DNA from: DATKMK01 sp035541895
Lineage (GTDB): Bacteria > Desulfobacterota > Binatia > HRBIN30 > JACQVA1
DNA: 64,000 nucleotides
Direction of reading: 5' to 3'
NCBI GenBank assembly: GCA_035541895.1
Contig: DATKMK010000001.1
Span: 48,899 to 112,898 of the forward strand
Shown here: positions 8,464-15,409 of the stretch, in pieces
Layout of the letters: every line of letters begins with the position of its first letter
Numbering within the stretch: the first letter of the stretch is position 1
Translations under genes and position numbers: made by a program
Notes under the pieces: model-generated
Database searches by the model: none
What the model was told of the DNA's origin: nothing
Seen by the model: only the letters and a program-made list of their open reading frames with translations

Positions 8464-10092
8464 ATGCGCGAACGCAGTGACTTGATTCTCGCCGATCTGA
8501 TCGCGACCCGGGCGGAACGGCAGCCCGACCTCGATGTGCTCACCTTCGAATGTTGGAGTTTGCCGCAATCGCGCACGGACGAGGTCCGCACCTATGCCGA
8601 CCTGTTGCGCAACGCCAATCGCATCGCGGCCGCACTGATCGCTCACGGCCTCGCGCCGGGCGAACGCTTCGCCCTGATGATGCGCAATCATCCCGAGTTC
8701 GTCGAAACCATGATCGCCGCGTCGATCAGCGCCTGCGTGTTCGTCCCGATCGACCCGCGCACGCGCGGCGAGAAGCTCGCGTACATGTTGCGGCAGTCGG
8801 GCTGCAAGGGCGCGATTTGCGCCGACTACTGCCTCGGGTTCATCGCCGATGTCCGCGCCGCGTTGCCCGACCTCAAGTGGGTGATCGCACTCGAAACCGG
8901 CGAAGCGGCGGAATCTCCGTCGTCGAATCATGCCGAGTCGATGCGCGAGTTGTTGAGCAAGCCGACGGCGACCGTCGACGTGCGCCTGCAAGCTCCCAAC
9001 GATCCGCTGCAGATCATCTATACCTCAGGCACGACCGGCGATCCCAAGGGTGTGGTGTTTCCGAATGCGCGCTTCGGTCTCTTCGGGATGCTCGGCGGCT
9101 TGCTCGGCTATCGCCCCGACGACCGGCCCTACACCGGGCTCTCACTCACCCACGGCAACGCCCAAGCGGTGACCCTCGGGCCGTCGCTGAACATGGGATT
9201 GCGCGCGGTGTTCAGTCGCCGCTTCACCAAGTCGCGCTTGTGGGACATCTGCCGCCGCTACGGTTGTACGACGTTCTCGATGCTCGGCGGCATGGCGACG
9301 GCGGTCTACAGCGAGCCGCCGCGGGCAGACGACGCCGACAACCCCGTGCGCATGGTCATCGATGCCGGCATGCCCGCGCCGCTGTTTGATGCGTTCGAAC
9401 GACGCTTCGGCGTGCGCGTTTTCGAGTGGTACGGCGCGGTCGAGGGTGGGTTGGCGTTCAAACCGATCGGCGAGGGGCCGGTCGGGAGTTTTGGAAAGCC
9501 GGCGCCGGGTCTGGAAATGAAGATCGTCGACGAGCAAGGCAACGAATGCCCGCCCGAAGTGATCGGTGAGATCGTGTCGCGTCCCGCCACCGGCGAGTCG
9601 GCCAGCGTCGAGTACTTCAAGAACGACGAAGCCTCGCGCGCGAAAACCGCCGGCGGCTGGTTGCGCAGCGGCGACATGGGCCATCGCGATGCCGACGGCT
9701 GGTTTTTCTTCGACTATCGCAAGGGCGGCGGCATCCGCCACAACGGCGACTTCATCAACGCCGGTTTCGTCGAGAAGGCGATCGCCGAACACCCCGCCGT
9801 TTCCGACGTGTTCGTCTACGGCATTCCCGCCGCGTCGGGGGCGCCGGGCGAGAAGGACGTCGTCGCGGCGATCGTTCCGGAGCCCGGCAAAGAATTCTCT
9901 CCGGCATCGGTGTTTCAGTGGTGTCGCGCGCATCTCGAATCGAATTTCGTGCCCTCGTACCTTCAGGTGGTCGATGAAATTCCTAAGACCGCGTCGGAGA
10001 AGCCGCAAGAGCGCTTCTTGATTGATCGCTTTCAGCCGGGCGGCAGCGGTGTTTACGCCGAGAGCGATGTGACGGCGCGCGGCGCGGCGTGA
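8464..10092 (+). CDS. AMP-dependent acyl-CoA synthetase/ligase
   Basis: 542 residues of the ANL adenylating superfamily. Visible motifs: P-loop-like 'YTSGTTGDPKGVVF' (about residues 186-199), 'FEWYGAVEGGLAF' (A5-like), 'GWLRSGDMGHRDADGWFFF' (A7) and a C-terminal half ending 'IPKTASEKPQERFL' with the catalytic Lys region. It would activate a carboxylic acid as acyl-AMP then acyl-CoA, supplying the dehydrogenase and thiolase of the same operon. The stop codon overlaps the next gene's GTG start (GTGA), so the two are translationally coupled. Substrate not predictable; the A7 block resembles crotonobetaine/carnitine- and FadD-like ligases. Confidence 0.93.
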   Translation: MRERSDLILADLIATRAERQPDLDVLTFECWSLPQSRTDEVRTYADLLRNANRIAAALIAHGLAPGERFALMMRNHPEFVETMIAASISACVFVPIDPRTRGEKLAYMLRQSGCKGAICADYCLGFIADVRAALPDLKWVIALETGEAAESPSSNHAESMRELLSKPTATVDVRLQAPNDPLQIIYTSGTTGDPKGVVFPNARFGLFGMLGGLLGYRPDDRPYTGLSLTHGNAQAVTLGPSLNMGLRAVFSRRFTKSRLWDICRRYGCTTFSMLGGMATAVYSEPPRADDADNPVRMVIDAGMPAPLFDAFERRFGVRVFEWYGAVEGGLAFKPIGEGPVGSFGKPAPGLEMKIVDEQGNECPPEVIGEIVSRPATGESASVEYFKNDEASRAKTAGGWLRSGDMGHRDADGWFFFDYRKGGGIRHNGDFINAGFVEKAIAEHPAVSDVFVYGIPAASGAPGEKDVVAAIVPEPGKEFSPASVFQWCRAHLESNFVPSYLQVVDEIPKTASEKPQERFLIDRFQPGGSGVYAESDVTARGAA

Positions 10093-10919
10093 CGACCATG
10101 CGCGCCACCGGGTCCGTGAGCGGAGGCACTGCAAGGACCCGGCGAAGGACCGCGCGTGATCGCCTCGGCTTCGATCAAGCAACGGCGGCGCGCTGGCTCG
10201 GCTATGTCCGCTCGGTCCTGTGGCCCTACTTTCGGCCGCAGGCAATCGATGCCGATCATCTCCCCCGCGGTCGTGCGCTCATCGTCGGGTGCCACTCGGG
10301 AGTGATTCCATACGACGCCGCGTGCACCTTGGTTGCGATCCACGACGCCACCGGCCGCTACGCGCGCGCGGTCGGTGACAACCTGTTTGCGCAGGTGAGC
10401 AGTGTCGAGTCGTTTCTGCGTCGCCAGGGCGCGGTCGTGGGCAAGCCGGAGGTCGTCGAAACGGTCCTGCGCGCCGGTCACATGTTGCTGTTGTTTCCCG
10501 GCGGCGCGCGGGACATGGAGCGCCCCTATCTCACGCAGCGGTATCAGGTGCTGCCTCACCGTGGCTTTGCGCCCGGCCGCGGGGGCTACATCAAGATCGC
10601 GTTGCGAACCCACTCACCGATCGTCCCGCTAGCAGTGGTCGGTGCCGAGGAGACGCATGTGATGCTCGGCAACCTTCCCGCGGTCGCGCGCGCTCTCGGC
10701 GTACCGCTGTTTCCGTGGTTGTTGAGCCCGCTGCCGCTGCCGGCCAAGCTGTACATCCGCTTCGGCGATCCGATACAGTTGCCGGCGACGGCGGCCGATG
10801 CCGACGATCAACGCCAGGTGGATCGATTGAACGAGATGGTGCGACAGCGAGTGCAACGCTTGATCGACGATACGGTGCGCCGCCGCCGGGGAGTGTTCGT
10901 GAGTGAATACCGAGGGTGA
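10089..10919 (+). CDS. PlsC/DGAT-like acyltransferase
   Basis: GTG start overlapping the ligase stop by 4 bp; 276 residues. The acyltransferase box is 'VGCHSGVIPYDAAC' (His...Asp pair) at about residue 60, followed by 'FLRRQGAVVGKPEVVETVLRAG', 'LLFPGGARDMERP' (the FPGG.R motif typical of DGAT2/hemolysin-type acyltransferases) and 'VPLAVVGAEETH'. It probably transfers an acyl group from acyl-CoA to a glycerolipid or other hydroxyl acceptor at the membrane. It overlaps the downstream hydrolase gene by 17 bp. Together with the ligase it points to lipid assembly as well as breakdown in this operon. Confidence 0.85.
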   Translation: MTTMRATGSVSGGTARTRRRTARDRLGFDQATAARWLGYVRSVLWPYFRPQAIDADHLPRGRALIVGCHSGVIPYDAACTLVAIHDATGRYARAVGDNLFAQVSSVESFLRRQGAVVGKPEVVETVLRAGHMLLLFPGGARDMERPYLTQRYQVLPHRGFAPGRGGYIKIALRTHSPIVPLAVVGAEETHVMLGNLPAVARALGVPLFPWLLSPLPLPAKLYIRFGDPIQLPATAADADDQRQVDRLNEMVRQRVQRLIDDTVRRRRGVFVSEYRG

Positions 10920-11916
10920 CGTCGCCAGTCCGCGCGCGACCGTCGAGTTCGCTCGCACCAGCGACGGATGGGATCTCGCGCTGCATCACTATTGCGGGAC
11001 GCGCGCCGATTTGCCGCCGGTGATCCTCTGCGGCGGGTATGCGTGCAATCGGCACTTCATCGACTTCGACGAGGACTATTCGCTCGCACGGTTTCTCGCC
11101 CGGCGCGGCTTCGATGCCTGGGTGCTCGAGCTGCGCGGGCGCGGCTACAGCGAGCCGGCCTCCGGCCGCCGGCGGCGCGGTTGGACCTTTGACGATCTCG
11201 TTCGTTACGACGCGACCGCCGCGATCGCGCACGTGCGCGCGCGAGCCGGCGACCGTGCGCCGGTGTGGATCGGTCACAGTATGGGCGGCATGGTCATGTA
11301 TGCCGCGCTTGGGCATGACGCAACGGTGCGCGAGTCGATCGCCGGGTTGGTCACGATGGCGTCGCCGGTCGCGTTTCCGAGCGCCGCGTCGTCGTTGGCG
11401 CGCACGATCGGCGGCCTCTTGTTGGCGATGCCGCTGCCGGAATATCTCCCACAGCAGAACGTGCTGAGCGCGTTGTGGCTGCTGGCGAGTCGCTCGCCGC
11501 GCGCCGCCGAGTTCGGCATGAACCCGGCCAACATCGACCGCCGTGCCTTCAGCGCCGCGCTGCACCGATTCATTTGCAACGTGCCGCGCCGCAAGCTGCG
11601 ACAGTTCATCCGCTGGTCGTTGACCGGCACGTTTCGCTCCGGCGACGACGCGATCGACTATCGCGCCAATCTCCAGCGCATCACCACGCCGGTGTTCGTC
11701 ATCGCCGGCGCCAGCGATCGCTTGGCGTCGCCCGAGGTCGTCGGGTTTGCCTACGACCGCATCGGCTCGACGCGCAAGCAGTACCGCGAGTTCGCCGCCC
11801 GCCACGGCGACCACGCCGACTACGGCCACGTCGATCTGGTCTTCGGCCGTCGCGCTCCCGAAGAAGTGTTTCCGGTCGTCAGCAGTTGGATCGAGCGCGA
11901 AATAGCGGGGCGGTAA
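10903..11916 (+). CDS. alpha/beta hydrolase
   Basis: 337 residues, GTG start overlapping the acyltransferase gene. The fold is shown by the oxyanion-region 'PVILCGGYACNRHFID', the nucleophile elbow 'GHSMGGMVMYAAL' (Ser about residue 126), a catalytic Asp in 'FVIAGASDRLASPE' and a His in 'HADYGHVDLVFG'. An insertion between strand 6 and the acid contains a helical cap. Members with 'R.RGF.AWVLELRGRGYSE' are often annotated as lipase- or lysophospholipase-like. Likely role in the operon is ester or thioester hydrolysis of a lipid. No signal peptide, so cytoplasmic. Confidence 0.88.
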   Translation: MNTEGDVASPRATVEFARTSDGWDLALHHYCGTRADLPPVILCGGYACNRHFIDFDEDYSLARFLARRGFDAWVLELRGRGYSEPASGRRRRGWTFDDLVRYDATAAIAHVRARAGDRAPVWIGHSMGGMVMYAALGHDATVRESIAGLVTMASPVAFPSAASSLARTIGGLLLAMPLPEYLPQQNVLSALWLLASRSPRAAEFGMNPANIDRRAFSAALHRFICNVPRRKLRQFIRWSLTGTFRSGDDAIDYRANLQRITTPVFVIAGASDRLASPEVVGFAYDRIGSTRKQYREFAARHGDHADYGHVDLVFGRRAPEEVFPVVSSWIEREIAGR

Positions 11917-11919
11917 ACC

Positions 11920-12852
11920 ATGTCGGCAATTCGCTTCGGCATTCAGACCGGTCAACAATTCGCCGCCTGGGACGAAATCGTACGCATCTGGCAACGCGCG
12001 GAGGCGCTCGGCTACGACACGGCCTGGACCTACGATCACTTCGTCGCCGTGATGATGGATCCGTTCGATCCGACGCTGGAGGCGTGGAGCTGCCTCGCCG
12101 CGCTGGCGGTGCATACCTCGCGCATCCGCATCGGCGCGTTGGTTACCGGCAACACTTATCGGCACCCGGCGATCCTCGCGAAGATCGCAACCACGGTCGA
12201 CGTGATCAGCAAAGGCCGGTTGGAGTTCGGCATCGGCGCTGGCTGGTACGAACCCGAGCACAGCATGTTCGGCCTGCCGTTCGGCACCGTGCGCGAGCGC
12301 TGCGAGCGACTGGACGAGGCGCTGCACGTGATTCGCGGGTTGTGGCACGATCAGTACGCAGCGTTTGCTGGCGCACACTATCGCGTGCAGGCGGCGATTG
12401 CTGAGCCCAAGCCGGTGCAGCAACCGCATCCACCGATTACGATTGCGGGGGCAGGGGAGAAGCGTTTGTTGCCGATCGTTGCGCGGCACGCTGACGCGTG
12501 GAGTTCGTTCGGATCGCCGGACGTGTTTCGGCGCAAGATCGAAATTCTTCGCGGCCTGTGCGAGACGGAGCAGCGCGACTGCGAGGCGATCGAGAAGGGC
12601 GTGTTGGTGCCGACCGCCATCACCGACGACCTCTCGACCGTGGCGCCGTTGATTCAGGGTTACGCGATGTATCAGGGGCTGGTGGAGGACGAAGCGCGCA
12701 AGTGGATGCTGCTCGGCACCGTCGACGACGTCTGTCGGCAGATCGACGCGTTCGTTGCTGCCGGCGTCAGGCATTTTGTCGTGACACTGTCGCCGTACAA
12801 CTTCGATGTGTTCGAGCGCTTCGCCGCCGAGGTGATGCCGCGGTATCGCTGA
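11920..12852 (+). CDS. luciferase-like (LLM) F420-dependent oxidoreductase
   Basis: 310 residues beginning 3 bp after the hydrolase stop. It has the TIM-barrel bacterial-luciferase pattern: 'FGIQTGQQFAAWDEI', 'LGYDTAWTYDHF', 'RIRIGALVTGNTYRHPAILAK', 'VDVISKGRLEFGIGAGWYEPEH' and 'PPITIAGAGEKRLLPIVARHADAW'. The last block and 'GRLEFGIGAGW' are typical of F420-dependent LLM proteins (TIGR03560-like group), which reduce or oxidise with deazaflavin F420. Last gene of the lipid operon; a GC hairpin follows at 12869. Cofactor choice (F420 versus FMN) is inferred from the subfamily. Confidence 0.88.
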   Translation: MSAIRFGIQTGQQFAAWDEIVRIWQRAEALGYDTAWTYDHFVAVMMDPFDPTLEAWSCLAALAVHTSRIRIGALVTGNTYRHPAILAKIATTVDVISKGRLEFGIGAGWYEPEHSMFGLPFGTVRERCERLDEALHVIRGLWHDQYAAFAGAHYRVQAAIAEPKPVQQPHPPITIAGAGEKRLLPIVARHADAWSSFGSPDVFRRKIEILRGLCETEQRDCEAIEKGVLVPTAITDDLSTVAPLIQGYAMYQGLVEDEARKWMLLGTVDDVCRQIDAFVAAGVRHFVVTLSPYNFDVFERFAAEVMPRYR

Positions 12853-13187
12853 CGCGCGTCCGGCTTCTCCCGCCGTCGCCGGCGGGCTGCGCCCTGCGCC
12901 CCCCGAGTGAAAGCTCAAACGCCGCTTTTCCCTCGGACTCCCTTTGACTTCCGCTGCGCTCGGCAATGGGCCGCGTCACTGTGCGCCGGCCTCACGCAAT
13001 CGCTACACGCCAACGGCATCGGGCTGCGATGCAAATGGTGGGCTGTGCATCGCGATGCGACGGCCTCTGGGCTCTGCAAGTTGAGCGTCGTACGCTCCGT
13101 CGTCTCGGATACGGTAGACCGCGATCGCGTTCGGCACTTGCCACCGCCCGCAACAACCCCTATCACCACAGCGCGACGGAGTGACCC
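12853..13187. other. 335-bp non-coding gap with terminator-like hairpin
   Basis: Between the lipid operon and the DAHP synthase gene. It begins with a hairpin at 12869-12886 (CCCGCCG paired with CGGCGGG across TCGC), a plausible end of the upstream operon. The remaining 300 bp should hold the aroF promoter, but I see no clear promoter boxes, leader peptide or RNA gene. GGAG precedes the downstream ATG. Confidence 0.5.
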
Positions 13188-14306
13188 ATGATCATCGTGA
13201 TGAAAGACGACGTTCTGCCCGAGTCGCCGGAAGTGCAGCGGGTAATCCAAATGGCCGAGCGCTACCCGGACGTGCACGCGGAAGTGCGCAAAATTCAGGG
13301 CGCGCTGCGGGTGTTGACGGAGATTTATTTGCTCGGATCGACGAGCACAATTCCGGTGGAGCCGTTCGAGGAGTTTCCGGCGGTCGAGAAGGTGATCCGC
13401 ATCCGCGAGCGCTACCGCTCGATCGGGCGACATCACGGCCAGGCCGAGGCCATCGGGTTCGAATACAACGGCGTCAAGTTCGGCCAAGACACGTTTCATC
13501 TCTTTCCGGGTTTGTGTGCAGTCGACACGCGCGACAACACCGAGGCGATGTTTCGCGCGCTGAAGGAGTGCGGGATCTCGACGACCCGCGCCGGCGCCTA
13601 CAAACCGCGCACCAGTCCGTACGATTTCCAGGGCCACGGCAAGACCTGTCTTCCGTACGTCTTCGAGCTGGCGGGCACGTACGGAATCCGAGTCATCGCG
13701 ATGGAGATCACGCACGAATCGCACGTCGGCGAAATTCGCGACGCGCTCCGCGCTGCCGGTAACCCGACCGGCGTGATGCTGCAGATCGGCACCCGCAACG
13801 CGCAGAACTTCGAGCTGCTCAAGGTCGTGGGCCAGCAACAAGAGTTCCCGGTGCTGTTCAAGCGCGGCATGGGCATCACGCTCGACGAGTCGCTCAACGC
13901 TTGCGAGTACATCGCTACCAGCGGTAATCATCGCATCATCTTCGCGCTGCGCGGGATGAAGACCAACCTCGGCGATCCGCACCGCAACTTCGTCGACTTC
14001 GCGCATGTTCCGGTCGTGCGCCGGCTCACGCGCCTGCCGGTGTGCATCGATCCTTCGCACTCCGTCGGCAAAAAGGAGGCGGCGCCCGACGGGTTGCTCG
14101 ACATCCACCACGTCACGGCGCAGGGCATCATCGCCGGCGCCAATATGGTCCTGGTCGACTTCCATCCGCGCCCGGAGCAGGCGCTGTGCGACGGCCCGCA
14201 AGCCCTGCTGCTCAACGAGTTGGCGCACTTTGTCCGCGACGCTGGATTGGTCCGGCGGACGTATCTCGAACGTTGCAGGTTGCGCGAACAGATGCGGACG
14301 ACGTAA
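13188..14306 (+). CDS. aroF: 3-deoxy-7-phosphoheptulonate (DAHP) synthase
   Basis: First step of the shikimate pathway, condensing phosphoenolpyruvate and erythrose-4-phosphate. 372 residues of the type I-beta/KDO8PS-like family: a short N-terminal ferredoxin-like region starting 'MIIVMKDD', then a TIM barrel with 'TTRAGAYKPRTSPYDFQGHG', 'MLQIGTRNAQNFELLK', 'ILFKRGM'-like 'VLFKRGMGITLDE', and 'VCIDPSHSVGKKE' plus 'GANMVLVDFHPRPEQAL'. These segments carry the conserved Lys/Arg phosphate ligands and the metal-binding His/Glu/Asp residues. Start supported by GGAG 7 nt upstream. Stand-alone gene followed by an unrelated propeller protein. Confidence 0.93.
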   Translation: MIIVMKDDVLPESPEVQRVIQMAERYPDVHAEVRKIQGALRVLTEIYLLGSTSTIPVEPFEEFPAVEKVIRIRERYRSIGRHHGQAEAIGFEYNGVKFGQDTFHLFPGLCAVDTRDNTEAMFRALKECGISTTRAGAYKPRTSPYDFQGHGKTCLPYVFELAGTYGIRVIAMEITHESHVGEIRDALRAAGNPTGVMLQIGTRNAQNFELLKVVGQQQEFPVLFKRGMGITLDESLNACEYIATSGNHRIIFALRGMKTNLGDPHRNFVDFAHVPVVRRLTRLPVCIDPSHSVGKKEAAPDGLLDIHHVTAQGIIAGANMVLVDFHPRPEQALCDGPQALLLNELAHFVRDAGLVRRTYLERCRLREQMRTT

Positions 14307-14339
14307 AGGGTCGACAACGAACATCGGCGGGGGGGCGCC

Positions 14340-15389
14340 ATGCGACGGGTATTGATTGCGATCGCGATCGTAGTGGTGGCGATTGGAGGCTGGTTCACGT
14401 GGCTACTCAACGCCGCGGGCCAGTTCAAGACGCTGACGCCCCACTTCAACGGAACCTGCACCGCCGTCAACGGCGTGATTGGCGCCGAGGATCTCACCAT
14501 CCATCCACGCACCGGAGTGGCGTACATTTCGTCGAGCGATCGGCTCGCGACGCAAGCGGGGCAGCCGGCGCACGGGGCGATCTACGCTTACGATCTCAAC
14601 GCGCCGACTCCGAAACCAGTCAATGTCACGCCCGACGCCGATCCGGATTTCCGCCCGCACGGTATCAGTCTGTACGTCGCGCCGGACGGAGCGAGCACGC
14701 TGTTCGTAATCAATCACACGGGCGGCCGGCACACGATCGAGATCTACGACGTGGGCGAGGGACGCCTGACCCATCGCACGACGCTCGCCGATCCGTTGCT
14801 CGTGTCGCCGAACGATTTGCTGGCGGTGACGCCGACGCAAGTGTACGTGACCAACGACCATCGCTATCGATCGGGTGTAATGCGGACGATCGAGGACTAT
14901 GGCCGCCGGCCGTGGGCGAACGTGGTCATGTGGGACGGCACCAGCTTCCGCGAGGTCGCCGCCGGGATCTCTCTGGCGAACGGCATCAATGTCAGCCCGG
15001 ATCAGCAAACGGTGTACGTCGCCTCGACGATCGGGAAGCTGGTCCAGGTGTACGATCGCGACGCGCGGTCCGGCTCATTGCGCCGGCGCGGAGAGATTCC
15101 GATGGACAGCGGCGTCGACAACATCGAAGTCGACGCCGACGGCTCGTTGTGGATCGGTTCACACCCGCAGATCTTCAGTCTGGTGCGCTACATGGGCGGC
15201 CGTGCGCCGTACGCGCCGTCGCAGATTCTGCACGTCGTGCCGAGCCGTGACGGAGCGGCGCGCATCGACGAAGTGTATCTCAATCTCGGCGAGCAAATTT
15301 CCGCCGCGAGCGTCGGCGCCGTGCGTGGCAAACGCCTGCTCATCGGCGCGATCGCCGACTCGAAGATCCTCGACTGTCAGATGCGTTAG
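14340..15389 (+). CDS. paraoxonase/SMP-30-like six-bladed beta-propeller, membrane-anchored
   Basis: 349 residues. An N-terminal hydrophobic segment (residues 4-22) is either a signal anchor or a signal peptide. The rest matches the serum paraoxonase/arylesterase pattern: 'GAEDLTIHPRTGVAYISSSDR', 'RPHGISLY', 'LLVSPNDLLAV', 'VYVTNDHRYRSGVM', 'ISLANGINVSPDQQTVYVAST' and 'VDNIEVDADGSLWIGSHP'. These include the Asn/Asp residues that bind calcium in the paraoxonase family. Likely a periplasmic lactonase or esterase. It converges with the cytochrome gene at 15410, leaving a 20-bp gap. Confidence 0.85.
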   Translation: MRRVLIAIAIVVVAIGGWFTWLLNAAGQFKTLTPHFNGTCTAVNGVIGAEDLTIHPRTGVAYISSSDRLATQAGQPAHGAIYAYDLNAPTPKPVNVTPDADPDFRPHGISLYVAPDGASTLFVINHTGGRHTIEIYDVGEGRLTHRTTLADPLLVSPNDLLAVTPTQVYVTNDHRYRSGVMRTIEDYGRRPWANVVMWDGTSFREVAAGISLANGINVSPDQQTVYVASTIGKLVQVYDRDARSGSLRRRGEIPMDSGVDNIEVDADGSLWIGSHPQIFSLVRYMGGRAPYAPSQILHVVPSRDGAARIDEVYLNLGEQISAASVGAVRGKRLLIGAIADSKILDCQMR

Positions 15390-15409
15390 AAGTAGCGGCG
15401 CGGCAGGAA

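Noticed and set aside
10591..12966. 791-codon minus-strand frame across acyltransferase, hydrolase and LLM genes
   Set aside because: It runs antisense through three plus-strand genes with clear motifs; no domain recognised.
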